This document shows, in pieces, positions 1-9,288 of a DNA stretch of 64,000 bases (positions are counted from its first letter, which is position 1; each line of letters starts with the position of its first letter). This stretch comes from Rebecca billardiae RCC1528 (Eukaryota > Haptophyta). Below the pieces are notes generated by a model. That model was not told the DNA's origin and made no database searches. It saw only the letters and a list, made by a program, of their open reading frames with translations. Both the position numbers and the translations under genes were made by a program. Location of the stretch: the NCBI GenBank assembly GCA_965240325.2, contig OZ251236.1:124001-188000 (forward strand). The letters run 5' to 3'.

Positions 1-1530
1 ACGGTGGCGGCGCTGGACGGCGCGCGGCGCGAGCTGGCGACCATCAGTCGAGGCGCGGTGTCGGCGGAGGCGCACGCGGCGGTGGGGAAGGAGAAGGCGC
101 AGCTCGCGGCGGTGCTCGGCGTGCGCGAGGCCGAGCTCTCCCGCGCGCGCTCCGACGCCGAGCTCGCGCGCGCCGCCATGCTGGCCGGCTTCGCCGAGGC
201 GCGCGTGGCGCAGGCGTGCCTCGGCGCGGCGCTGGCGGAGGCGGAGGCGCGCGCGCACGCGGACGCGCGCACGCTGCGGCTGCAGCGGCTGGGCGCGAAG
301 GCGCTGGGGATGGCGTACCTGCTCTCGCTCGCGCGCGCGCGGCGCGCCGCGCGCGACGCGCGCGACGCCGCCGAGAGCGCCTCCGTCGACCAGCGCCTCG
401 CCGACGCGCAAGTCGGCGCGACGCTCGCCGCGGCCGACGCCGAGCGCGCGCGGCGCGCCGAGGCGGCGATGGCGGATGAGCTGAGCGCGGTGAGCGCGGA
501 GCGCGCCGAGCTGGGCGCGAGCAACCGCGAGCTCGAGGCGGAGATCCGCGCGTACCGCATCCAGCTCAAGCGGCTCTCCGACCAGACCGCCACGCAGTCC
601 GTCCGCCTCGGCACGCTCAACCGCAAGCTTGGGGGCGCGCGCGCGCAGCTCGAGGCCACGGCCTCGCGGCTGCAGCAGACGCGCGCCGAGACCAAATTGC
701 ATGGCGCGCTCGAGGCGGCGGAGGCGAGGCTGGCGGAGGCGGAGACGAGCGGCGCGGGGCCGCTGTACGCGCCCTCCGCGCGCGCCGGCGCGGCCAGCGC
801 CGGCCGCGCGCGCGGCGCATCCTTCGGCGCCACGGTGCGAGGGCTCTCGCCGCCGCCGCCGGGCGCGCACGCGCGCGGCGCGTCCGCGGGCGCGTCGCGC
901 GCCGCGCCGCCGCCGGGCGGCCGCCCGGCGCTCGGCGGCTCGTCGCCGTCGGCGGCGCGGCCGGGCACGGCGATGGCGGCGATGGGCGGGGGCCGGGGCG
1001 AGCACCCCGGCGCGTCGCCGGGCGCGCGCCACGAGCCGCAGCCCGGGCCGTGGCAGTCTGCGGAGACATCCGCCGGCGACGGCGGGCTCGCGGCGATGGC
1101 GGGCGGCGCTGCCGGCGCGGGCGCGGGCGCGGGCGCGGGCGCGCGGCTGCGCGCCGGGACGGGGCCGGCCGCGGCGTACCACGCGCCGAGCTCGCCGCGC
1201 GGCGGGGCGACGCCGCTCTCGCCGACGACGGGCGCGGCGAGCGGCGCGCGCGCGCTCGCGCCGCTGCGTGCGCCGGCCGCCGCGGCGGGAGGCAGCGGCG
1301 CGATCGCAGGGCGGCGGCGCGGCAGCACAAGCGCGCCGGGCGGCGGCGCCGCCCTCGGCGCGGGCCCGGCGCCCGCGGCGCCGCTCGGCGCGTCGCAGCG
1401 GTACAGCGGCGGCGGCGCGGCCGGCGGGCCGGCGGCGGGCGCGGGCGGCGGCGGCGCGAGCCTCACTACCGCCGCCCGGCGGGCCGCCATGCCGCCCGCC
1501 CCGCCCGCGGCGGCGATCAACGCGTGGTAG
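1..1530 (+). CDS. Coiled-coil protein, 5' end outside the window
   Basis: The frame is open from the first base of the window, so the true start and N-terminus are missing; about 509 residues are visible, ending in N-A-W before TAG at 1528. Roughly residues 1-240 are Ala/Glu/Arg-rich with heptad-like spacing and little proline, which reads as a long coiled coil. From about residue 245 the protein changes to Gly/Ala/Pro/Ser-rich low-complexity sequence with no recognisable fold. I do not recognise the family; golgin, kinesin-tail or centrosomal scaffold are all possible. High GC makes overlapping frames open too, but this frame has the coiled-coil composition and a sharp end. It converges on the DMAP1 gene, with the copia element between them. 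Confidence 0.6.
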   Translation, partial: TVAALDGARRELATISRGAVSAEAHAAVGKEKAQLAAVLGVREAELSRARSDAELARAAMLAGFAEARVAQACLGAALAEAEARAHADARTLRLQRLGAKALGMAYLLSLARARRAARDARDAAESASVDQRLADAQVGATLAAADAERARRAEAAMADELSAVSAERAELGASNRELEAEIRAYRIQLKRLSDQTATQSVRLGTLNRKLGGARAQLEATASRLQQTRAETKLHGALEAAEARLAEAETSGAGPLYAPSARAGAASAGRARGASFGATVRGLSPPPPGAHARGASAGASRAAPPPGGRPALGGSSPSAARPGTAMAAMGGGRGEHPGASPGARHEPQPGPWQSAETSAGDGGLAAMAGGAAGAGAGAGAGARLRAGTGPAAAYHAPSSPRGGATPLSPTTGAASGARALAPLRAPAAAAGGSGAIAGRRRGSTSAPGGGAALGAGPAPAAPLGASQRYSGGGAAGGPAAGAGGGGASLTTAARRAAMPPAPPAAAINAW

Positions 1531-1766
1531 TACGCGTAGCTGCGCTGCTACAGATCGCGACTACAGATCGATAGTATATGAGTACGGCGGTAGTCCGGGT
1601 GGGGCGGACTTGCCGGCCATCAGCAACTCGCGTCATCATCACGCATGCTAGCTGGCGACGACTCACTGACTGCTACGAGCAGACAGCAGGTCTACAGTTT
1701 ACTAAGTCTAAGAATAAGAGACGCACACAGCTCAGGCAGGCGAGATTGACGCCCGTTTTTTTTATA

Positions 1767-1771
1767 TTTGT
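1767..1771. repeat. Left target-site duplication of the copia element
   Basis: TTTGT directly precedes the 5' LTR and recurs at 9146-9150 directly after the 3' LTR. Five bases is the usual duplication length for Ty1/copia integration. The preceding ATA also matches by chance, since the LTR ends in ATA. Confidence 0.85.
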
Positions 1772-2492
1772 TGTTGAGCTGACGCAGCCTGGGGCGCGCA
1801 TCTCAGCAGATGGCGTCGCCGCTGGGACGTCAGGGCCGGCGCCGCACCAGGCGGGCCGGCGGCATCAGCTACGCAGTGGCTGGCTCTGGCGGCGCGCGCG
1901 CGCGGCGCGCGCGGCGGCAGGAGCGCGAGCGCAGCAGCGCTGGCGCGGAGCGACGTGGACGCGGAGCGCGGACGCGGCAGCGCGGACGCGGAGCGACACG
2001 GACGCGGCGCGTGCGCGGGCGGTACGGCCCGGCGCACGCGGCACGGATGGCACGCCGGCGGCACAGGCGGGCGCCATCGTGGAAGAGTCCAAGGAACAAC
2101 GGACTCGATCACTTCATTCATGGACGCCCGGATTCTCAGTTTTGAGAATCGAGAATCCGGGATCATGGGTCCGTGCGCAGCTTACCCAGGTCCGATGACA
2201 TTACCGAGTACCTGGGGGAAAGATGAGCTTACGGCGGTGCGTCGGTAACGCCTGCGATTGGCGGACGCACGGAAGCGGGGCTCAGGAAGGTTACAAGATT
2301 CCCGAGCCGGGCCGCAAAACGCCGTGTCACCCTGCGCAACCGAAAGTTGGTTGCGGCAGGAGGATTAGCTTCGCTCGTCAGAGGAGCGAGGGTCGAGATT
2401 GCCTTCGTGGGCGTCACCGACGACGCGCCCGAGGACGTGCCGGTGAGCTTTTAGCAGGGCTCGAGACGCTCGGAGCTCGCGTTTACCCAATA
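1772..2492 (+). repeat. 5' LTR of the copia element
   Basis: This 721-bp terminal repeat begins TGTTG and ends CAATA, an imperfect short inverted terminus. It matches 8425-9145 with a constant offset of 6653 and I saw no difference between the copies, so the insertion is probably recent. It holds an inverted repeat (2127-2137 with 2151-2161) whose loop carries a second copy of the 3' arm core, GAGAATC at 2144-2150, so two alternative hairpins can form. Short open frames in the LTR are composition artefacts. Confidence 0.93.
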
Positions 2493-5116
2493 TGCATGCA
2501 GCGATCGGGAGGGATCGTACGCGCGGCGCTTTCTCATCGATCGCGCCGATGGGCACGAGCGGCCGGATGCACGGCTCGGTCGACGTGGGGATGCTCAACG
2601 ACAAGGGCAATCAGCAGCGCTGGCTCGCGCAATCGGCGAGCAGGCTGGCGGCGCTTCCGGCGGGGCAAGGTGCTACGATGTCCGCACTGAACGGCATCAT
2701 CGTGACGCACGGCCCGAACGCGGAGCACCGCATCAACACGCTCGAGGAGTACAACTCGACGTGGGAGACATTCAACCCATCCGCGGCGAAGATGATCAAG
2801 GTCAGTGCCGAGCGGATGGACCTGGCGCGTGAGAACTACGCGCTGCAGCAGCGGCTGCTCGACCATCGCCACGAGCACGAGCGCCGCGAGCACGCCGAGC
2901 GCCGGGCCGCGGCGGAACGCGCGGCGGCGGCGGCGGGGGCGAGGCAGGCGCCAAGCTACGCGCAGGCTGCCTCGGCGGGCGCGGGGAGTGGTTTAGCCAC
3001 TCCGGGCGGCCCGACGGCGACCGGACCGGGTTCAGGTCCGGCGGCGGGCGGCGGATCCGGAATTTTTCCGGGTCCGGCGGCCGGTACACCCGGTCCGGGT
3101 GTGGGCACAGGCGGCGCGGCAGGTGCGCCGGCTGGGACTGACGGCGCGACGCCTGTGGGCGGCGCCGGCGTCGGCGCGGTGCCTACGGGCGGCGCCGGCG
3201 GGATCGGTGGCGCGGCGCCCGCGGGCGGCGCTGCCGTGACGCTCGATCCGCGCGCGCGCGAGCTCTACCGCCGCGAGCGCGAGACCGAGGAACAGATGTA
3301 TGAGCGGCAGGCGAGCGAGCACGCCATGCTGGACATCAAGCTCCGACAGAGCGTGTTGGAGGCAGCGCCGGACGGCGACGAGGCGGACCCCGCCAAGTAC
3401 GCCGGGGCGCAGTACGAGAAAGGGACGGCTTTCTTACGCACCGAGCTGCGGTCGTGGGTGACGGAGGCTGCGTGGCAGCACATCAACCGCCTCATGGAGA
3501 CGCAGCCGGAGGTGCAGGAGGAGCGCGCGCGCCTGGGCGCACTTACGCCGGGGCGCGAGTTCCTGTACCTGTGGAAGGCGATCCTGCGCATGCGCAAGCC
3601 CGACGACATGCGGAAGTACATGTCGGTGCGGGCACGCTGGCATCGGACGGTCCTGCCGGACTGCGGCAAGGACGGCGTCGGCGCACTCGAGCTCTTCCAG
3701 GTGCTACAGCACAACCACGTGCTGCTGCAGGAGCTGAGTGACGCAGCGCCAGCGGCGGAGATGCTTGCGCGGCTCATCGAGTTCATTCCGTCGGTGGGCG
3801 CGGGCATCGAGATGCGGACGCGGTACGAGTCGAAGGACTACAGGACCGTGACGAACTTCGACGTGCAGGAGCTCGTGCACGAGCTCAACGGCAAGTTCGA
3901 GGACCGGGACTTCTCCAAGGGCAAGCGGATTGACCGCGGCGGCCCTGGGCGCCCAGGGGCGGGTGGCCGCACGCCAGGAGGCGGCGGCGCTACCCGCGCG
4001 CACCCAATCGACGGGCTCCGCCTGGCGCAGGCGGCGGCGGCGTCGGCGGGTGGTGGCGGCGGCGGCGACGCGACGTCGCCGGCTGGCCGTGGTGGCGGCG
4101 GCGGAGGTCGCGGCGGCGGCGGTGGCGGCGGTGCTGGCCGCGGCACCGGCCGCGGAGGCCACGGCGACTCCGACGACGCGCACGGGCCGCGCTGCTACAA
4201 GTGCGGCGCCGTGGGGCACATCAAGCGTTACTGCCCGCAGGTGACGCAGGCTGATCGCGACTCGAACGCTGGCGATGACGCGGCGTCGACGCGGTCGGAT
4301 CGCAGCCGTGGCTCACTGCGGAGCGGCGGCAGCGGTGGCGGCGGCGGCAGCGGGGGGAGCACCCGCGCCGTGGTCGGTAATGGCAACGGCGGCGGCACGG
4401 TCCGCACGCAGGTCGCGTTCGCTCCCGAGCAGGGTGACGAGCCCGACGGCGCCGTTGGTGGCGACGGTGGCGCAGACGCCGGAGACGGCGGCGGCACCGG
4501 CGCCGGACTCGGCTTGGCGCCTATTGGCGCGGCTATCGGCGGCAGGGCGCAGCGCGACGAGGACATCGAGATCGTCGCGGCGCGGGCGGCCGAGGCACGC
4601 GTGGCGCAGCCGGAGGACAACACGCGGGCGTTGGTGTTTGACACTGGCGCACGGAAGAACATCGCCATGACCGAGGATTTGACGAACCTTACCCCGGTGC
4701 ACGGCGCATGCCAGATCGAGTGGGGGAACGGTGCGCGGGAGCAGGTCACTCACCGCGGGACCCTGGTGGTCAAGCTTGCGGCGGACGACGACAGCGACAA
4801 GGTCCTCACGCTCGAGATCGAGGCGTGGGCGTCGCAGCGCGTCACGGCGCCGCTGCTGTCGGTCGAGCACTGCGCGGACGCAGGCATCGAGTTCCACTAC
4901 TCGCAGCGCGGCAACACTGCGGACTTTACGGCGCTGGGAGGCGGCGTCGTGCAGCTGCCGCGCGATTCCACGCTGCGCGCCGAGATCGTACGGCGCCAGG
5001 TGGGGCCAGACGTCGGCGATGCGCCGGCGGAGGCGCGCGCACGGCGCAGGGCGCCAGTGCGGCGCGTGGGCGCGGGGCGGGGGCGCATTGGCGCTGCGCC
5101 GCCCCCAAACGCCTAA
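2492..5116 (+). CDS. gag-pr: Copia gag-protease ORF
   Basis: The frame of 874 codons opens at an ATG that touches the LTR edge; the start at 2678 (M-S-A-L-N-G) may be the real one. A central capsid-like region with helical segments is followed by Gly-rich linkers and a CX2CX4HX4C zinc knuckle encoded at about 4192-4235 (RCYKCGAVGHIKRYC). The aspartic protease motif D-T-G (in VFDTGARKNIAM) is encoded near 4639. It ends with TAA at 5114. The frame holds no integrase or RT, so downstream products need a frame change. Gag packages the RNA in virus-like particles and the protease matures the polyprotein. Gly/Ala-rich insertions around residues 150-260 and 490-560 look like host-style low complexity. 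Confidence 0.9.
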   Translation: MHAAIGRDRTRGAFSSIAPMGTSGRMHGSVDVGMLNDKGNQQRWLAQSASRLAALPAGQGATMSALNGIIVTHGPNAEHRINTLEEYNSTWETFNPSAAKMIKVSAERMDLARENYALQQRLLDHRHEHERREHAERRAAAERAAAAAGARQAPSYAQAASAGAGSGLATPGGPTATGPGSGPAAGGGSGIFPGPAAGTPGPGVGTGGAAGAPAGTDGATPVGGAGVGAVPTGGAGGIGGAAPAGGAAVTLDPRARELYRRERETEEQMYERQASEHAMLDIKLRQSVLEAAPDGDEADPAKYAGAQYEKGTAFLRTELRSWVTEAAWQHINRLMETQPEVQEERARLGALTPGREFLYLWKAILRMRKPDDMRKYMSVRARWHRTVLPDCGKDGVGALELFQVLQHNHVLLQELSDAAPAAEMLARLIEFIPSVGAGIEMRTRYESKDYRTVTNFDVQELVHELNGKFEDRDFSKGKRIDRGGPGRPGAGGRTPGGGGATRAHPIDGLRLAQAAAASAGGGGGGDATSPAGRGGGGGGRGGGGGGGAGRGTGRGGHGDSDDAHGPRCYKCGAVGHIKRYCPQVTQADRDSNAGDDAASTRSDRSRGSLRSGGSGGGGGSGGSTRAVVGNGNGGGTVRTQVAFAPEQGDEPDGAVGGDGGADAGDGGGTGAGLGLAPIGAAIGGRAQRDEDIEIVAARAAEARVAQPEDNTRALVFDTGARKNIAMTEDLTNLTPVHGACQIEWGNGAREQVTHRGTLVVKLAADDDSDKVLTLEIEAWASQRVTAPLLSVEHCADAGIEFHYSQRGNTADFTALGGGVVQLPRDSTLRAEIVRRQVGPDVGDAPAEARARRRAPVRRVGAGRGRIGAAPPPNA
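5104..5110 (+). promoter_or_regulatory. Candidate -1 ribosomal frameshift site CCCAAAC
   Basis: In the gag-protease frame the bases read C-CCA-AAC, the X-XXY-YYZ form of a slippery heptamer. The zero-frame stop TAA lies at 5114-5116, one sense codon further on. Slipping back one base continues straight into the integrase-RT frame, starting at codon 5110-5112. Placement, phase and direction all fit. I did not identify a convincing downstream pseudoknot by eye. Confidence 0.7.
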
Positions 5117-8100
5117 GCCCGGAACCCGCGCAGGTGCGAACCACAAACACTACGGAGGCGGCGCGAGGCGCTGATCCGGCGTGGTTGCGCACTTGGTCGG
5201 TTCGAACGGGCACCAATGACCAACGTCTACTCGAGCGCACGCGACGCGTGGCCGAGGGGATGGAGGGGGCGAACGCGCGGCGTGAGTCGCTCGACGAGCA
5301 GTCGGCGGCGGGCATGACGCGGCGGCCGTTCGCGGACGCAATGCCGACGGCGCACTACCCTGGGCAGGTGACGCACGTCGACATCTTCTCCATGGCACGC
5401 ATCGACTTACCAGTTGGGGCCGATGGCGCGCGTGGAGGGTATCCTCATGGGATCATATTCATCGATGGGCATTCACGTCGATGGCAAGTGTACGCGCTAC
5501 GCAGCTTGGATGACGCCGAGGTTGGTCGGGCATTCCGCTGGTACGCGCAGTTGCTTGGTACAGGGGCCATGCACATGTCGCATTGGGTCCTGGCGTCGGG
5601 GTGTACTATGGCGCGACGCCATATTCACACCGACGGTGGCTCGACGCTGCTGAGTACGTACGTCGAGGGTGAGCTGGCGAAGCTTGGGTTCTCGTCGACG
5701 GTCACGTCGGCGCCCGACTCGCCGAGCTCGAATGGCGTGGCGGAACGCGCTATCCGCACGCTGAAGTCGAGACTGCGCGCCACGGTCGTTGCGCGTGGAG
5801 TCTCGAGGGTCGATTGGCACTACGCGGCGTGGCACGCATGCGCGTCGCGCAATCGACTGGCGTCACGTGGTATCATTCGTGACGATGGCGACATTGAGTG
5901 GCTCACGCCGGATGAGCTGTTCTTTGGCAAACGCCCGACGTGGAAGCATCACGTGGCGTTTGGAGCGCGCTGCCGCGTGCTGATGCTGGGCGCACGGCGC
6001 AATGCATTGGGGCAGCTGAGGCAGCGCGCACTACCCGGACGTGTCTATCTCTGGGGTGGGCACGGCGTGCAGTGGCGCGGTACATGGCGCTACGTACTCG
6101 GGTACGTATGTCGTTTAGACGACGGACGTCTCGTTCACTCACGTGACGTACGCATCGACGAGACCGACCTGGTCGAGGGGGGGCACTCGTCGCTGGGCGC
6201 ACCTGACGGTGGCGCGTACGTGGGTGATGGTGACGGCGCCGCGGTAAGCGGCGGACTTCGTCCGGTCGGTGGTGACGCCGACTGTGAGGACGAGGACGGC
6301 GACGGCGGCGAGACGCCAGCCGACGCCGGGAATGACGACGCGACAGAGTTCGACGTCGGGTACGACGACGACGCAGATGCGTCAACGTCGGGGCGCGGGC
6401 GCAGCAGCGTGGACGCGGGACATCGCGGGTGCAGCAGCGCTGGCGCAGAGCCGTCGACGCCGACGCCGCAGGGCGGGCGTGACGGGGCAGGCGCGTCGAT
6501 GACGCAGCCGGGTCGGCAGGATCAGATACCGCCGACGGAATCACGGCGCGGGACCGCAGCAGATGCTGGCGGGTCGCCGCGCGGCGCAGACGGTGACGAC
6601 GGCGTGATCGAGGACGCGCCGCCGCCCGGTCTGGATATGGGACACGATCCGCTTCGCAGGGATCGGACATCGCGCCGACGGCCGCAGCTGCTTACTGCCG
6701 TCGTCAGCGCCGCGTCGGTGTTCCAGAAGATCAACGTGAAGGTGCCGACGAACTATCGCGAGGCGATGCGGTCGGCGGAGGCGCCCCAGTGGCAGGGCGC
6801 CATGCTCGAGCACTTGGAAGGTCACAAGTTGCTCGGCACCTCGGAGGAGGTGGTGGTTCCGGAGGGCACGCGGCTGTTGCCGAGCCAGTGGGTCTTTGAC
6901 GTGAAGTCGAACCCGGAGGGCGAGGTGACGCGCTTCAAGGCGCGGTCGGTGCTACTGGGGAACCTACAGCGGCCGGGGATCGACTTTCAGGAGGTCTTTG
7001 CTCCGACGATCCGGCCGGAACAAGTGCGACTACTCGTGGCGATCGCCGCTCAGCAGGCGGGCGCGAGAGTCGACTTGGGTGCAGCGTCGGTTGCGGCGCT
7101 GGGCATACTGTCGAAGGGCGACGTCAAGGACGCGTACCTCAACTCGGAGTTGAAGCCGGATGAGCGGCCTCTCTTCTCATTCCCGCCGGGCTACGTGCCG
7201 AGCACGCAGGCGCCGCCGGGGTACAAAGTCGTGGGCCGGAGCCTGAAGGCGTATCCGGGCCTACGCCAGTCTGGGCGCGCGTGGCATCGCACGCACCGCA
7301 CCCAGCTGCTCGCGCGCGGCTTCTCGGAGTGTCCGAGTGCGCCGTGCATCTACGTCAAGGAGTCGGCGCCGGGCGAGTTCATCATCGCGGGCGGCTTTGT
7401 CGACGACTTGCTGTTTCTCAACCTGACGCGCGACGCGCGCGCGGTGGAGAAGCTGGCGGCTGACCTGAAGGAGCATTACGAGATCAAGCTGAGTGAGCGG
7501 CTCGATAAGTTCCTGGGCGCCGTGTTTGAAGTTCATGACGACGGCATCCTGATGCATCTGGGGCCGTACGTCGAGAGCGTGCTTCAGCGGTTCGGTTTGA
7601 ACGCGAGCACGCCGGCGCGCACGCCGGAGCCGGCGGCGCGGGCGCAGCTGAGCGACGACGATGAGGCGTTGCTGCAGCGCGCGGAGATTGAGAACTACCA
7701 GGCGATGGTGGGATGTCTCATGTTTGCGATGGTCACGGCGCGGCCGGACATCGCGCACGCGGTGAACATGCTGACGCGACGCATGTCATGTCCGCGGGCG
7801 GTGGATCTGGTAAGTGCGAAGCGCGTGCTGCGCTACTTACGTGGATGCCCGCGATTGGGAATCTTGTTCAAGTTTGCGACAGATTCCGAGCACCCCGACC
7901 TACTTGCTTTCGCTGACTCCGATTGGGCAAGCAATCCGGTGGAGACCAAGGGCAGGTCGACGGGTGGATACATTGTGTTCTACAATGGGGCGCCGGTGTC
8001 GTGGCACAGCGGGCTGCAAGGTACAGTCTCGCTGAGCTCGACGGAGGCGGAGTACGTCGCGCTGAGCGATTGCTGCCGCGAGGTGAGCTACTTGCGGAGC

Positions 8101-8388
8101 ATACTCGAGTCCATGCGGCAGCCGCCGCGGGCCGCGACGGAGGTGCGAGAGGACAACAAGGGGGCTATCGACCTCGTGGAGAATCCTGTGCACCACAAGC
8201 GCTCGAAGCACATCGAGATCAAGCATCACTATGTGCGTGACGCGCAGGAGGGTGGCAAGGTGAAGGTGGTCAAGGTACACACCTCGCTCAACCACTCTGA
8301 CATCATGACGAAGGCGACGGACGGTGCGACGTTCAAGCGGCACGTCGACGCCATCATGGTGGACCGACACCCGACGCGCGCGCGGTAA
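5110..8388 (+). CDS. pol: Copia integrase-reverse transcriptase-RNase H ORF
   Basis: The frame is open from about 4708 and is entered, I infer, by a -1 shift near 5104-5110; it ends with TAA before 8389. The integrase core has Asp in HVDIF (5380), Asp in HTDGG (5632) and Glu in NGVAER (5743), the D-D-E triad with about 36 residues between the last two. The usual upstream HHCC/pre-integrase zinc motif is not apparent. RT blocks follow: WVFDVK, the GDVKDAYLN metal-binding Asp, and FVDDLLF, the copia form of YXDD. RNase H motifs are LAFADSDWA, SSTEAEYVALS and HKRSKHIEIKHHYVRD. Between integrase and RT (about 6190-6660) lies an acidic Gly/Asp-rich spacer. Confidence 0.92.
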   Translation, partial: RLSPEPAQVRTTNTTEAARGADPAWLRTWSVRTGTNDQRLLERTRRVAEGMEGANARRESLDEQSAAGMTRRPFADAMPTAHYPGQVTHVDIFSMARIDLPVGADGARGGYPHGIIFIDGHSRRWQVYALRSLDDAEVGRAFRWYAQLLGTGAMHMSHWVLASGCTMARRHIHTDGGSTLLSTYVEGELAKLGFSSTVTSAPDSPSSNGVAERAIRTLKSRLRATVVARGVSRVDWHYAAWHACASRNRLASRGIIRDDGDIEWLTPDELFFGKRPTWKHHVAFGARCRVLMLGARRNALGQLRQRALPGRVYLWGGHGVQWRGTWRYVLGYVCRLDDGRLVHSRDVRIDETDLVEGGHSSLGAPDGGAYVGDGDGAAVSGGLRPVGGDADCEDEDGDGGETPADAGNDDATEFDVGYDDDADASTSGRGRSSVDAGHRGCSSAGAEPSTPTPQGGRDGAGASMTQPGRQDQIPPTESRRGTAADAGGSPRGADGDDGVIEDAPPPGLDMGHDPLRRDRTSRRRPQLLTAVVSAASVFQKINVKVPTNYREAMRSAEAPQWQGAMLEHLEGHKLLGTSEEVVVPEGTRLLPSQWVFDVKSNPEGEVTRFKARSVLLGNLQRPGIDFQEVFAPTIRPEQVRLLVAIAAQQAGARVDLGAASVAALGILSKGDVKDAYLNSELKPDERPLFSFPPGYVPSTQAPPGYKVVGRSLKAYPGLRQSGRAWHRTHRTQLLARGFSECPSAPCIYVKESAPGEFIIAGGFVDDLLFLNLTRDARAVEKLAADLKEHYEIKLSERLDKFLGAVFEVHDDGILMHLGPYVESVLQRFGLNASTPARTPEPAARAQLSDDDEALLQRAEIENYQAMVGCLMFAMVTARPDIAHAVNMLTRRMSCPRAVDLVSAKRVLRYLRGCPRLGILFKFATDSEHPDLLAFADSDWASNPVETKGRSTGGYIVFYNGAPVSWHSGLQGTVSLSSTEAEYVALSDCCREVSYLRSILESMRQPPRAATEVREDNKGAIDLVENPVHHKRSKHIEIKHHYVRDAQEGGKVKVVKVHTSLNHSDIMTKATDGATFKRHVDAIMVDRHPTRAR

Positions 8389-8415
8389 GCGGCGCAGCTC
8401 GCGGCTATGGCTGTC

Positions 8416-8424
8416 GAGGGGGGG
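8416..8424 (+). other. Polypurine tract of the copia element
   Basis: GAGGGGGGG abuts the first base of the 3' LTR at 8425. This is the expected place for the plus-strand primer and independently fixes the LTR boundary. Confidence 0.8.
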
Positions 8425-9145
8425 TGTTGAGCTGACGCAGCCTGGGGCGCGCATCTCAGCAGATGGCGTCGCCGCTGGGACGTCAGGGCCGGCGCCGCAC
8501 CAGGCGGGCCGGCGGCATCAGCTACGCAGTGGCTGGCTCTGGCGGCGCGCGCGCGCGGCGCGCGCGGCGGCAGGAGCGCGAGCGCAGCAGCGCTGGCGCG
8601 GAGCGACGTGGACGCGGAGCGCGGACGCGGCAGCGCGGACGCGGAGCGACACGGACGCGGCGCGTGCGCGGGCGGTACGGCCCGGCGCACGCGGCACGGA
8701 TGGCACGCCGGCGGCACAGGCGGGCGCCATCGTGGAAGAGTCCAAGGAACAACGGACTCGATCACTTCATTCATGGACGCCCGGATTCTCAGTTTTGAGA
8801 ATCGAGAATCCGGGATCATGGGTCCGTGCGCAGCTTACCCAGGTCCGATGACATTACCGAGTACCTGGGGGAAAGATGAGCTTACGGCGGTGCGTCGGTA
8901 ACGCCTGCGATTGGCGGACGCACGGAAGCGGGGCTCAGGAAGGTTACAAGATTCCCGAGCCGGGCCGCAAAACGCCGTGTCACCCTGCGCAACCGAAAGT
9001 TGGTTGCGGCAGGAGGATTAGCTTCGCTCGTCAGAGGAGCGAGGGTCGAGATTGCCTTCGTGGGCGTCACCGACGACGCGCCCGAGGACGTGCCGGTGAG
9101 CTTTTAGCAGGGCTCGAGACGCTCGGAGCTCGCGTTTACCCAATA
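8425..9145 (+). repeat. 3' LTR of the copia element
   Basis: Second copy of the 721-bp repeat (TGTTG...CAATA), followed at 9146-9150 by the TTTGT target duplication. The hairpin region corresponding to 2127-2161 lies at 8780-8814. Confidence 0.93.
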
Positions 9146-9234
9146 TTTGTTTTAACGTGCGTAAGGCTCACGGCAGGTGGCAGGTTGCCGCGCCATCCTT
9201 CATCGCACGCTCTCCGAAGAGAGACCTGGAAACT

Positions 9235-9288
9235 GGTTTGAACCCATGACCTCAGACGCAAGAGCACGCCAGTACTCCCACTCGGCCA
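9235..9288 (-). pseudogene. tRNA-derived relic, possibly SINE-like
   Basis: On the minus strand, 9288-9277 reads TGGCCGAGTGGG, a good pol III A box of the Ser/Leu tRNA type, and 9244-9235 reads GGTTCAAACC, a B-box core. The D stem GCC/GGC pairs, but T-arm and acceptor pairing fail and no long variable arm is seen. It is therefore not a working tRNA. A weaker similar pattern lies at 62517-62577. Confidence 0.4.

Larger units (their letters stand above)
1772..9145 (+). mobile_element. Full-length Ty1/copia LTR retrotransposon
   Basis: The 7374-bp element has identical-looking 721-bp LTRs, a 5-bp target duplication, a purine tract against the 3' LTR, and open gag-protease and integrase-RT-RNase H frames. 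Domain order (integrase before reverse transcriptase) places it in Ty1/copia. The two frames overlap and the second lies in -1 relative to the first, with a CCCAAAC heptamer at 5104-5110 just before the first stop. No tRNA-complementary primer site starting with TGG follows the 5' LTR, so the primer is unclear; a half-tRNA primer, as in some copia elements, is possible. The element lies between two convergent host genes. All domains appear intact, so it may be capable of transposition. Confidence 0.93.

Noticed and set aside
1810-2248. Open frames inside the copia LTRs
   Set aside because: They recur identically in both LTRs, start and stop arbitrarily and are Arg/Gly-rich. They are composition artefacts of the repeat.
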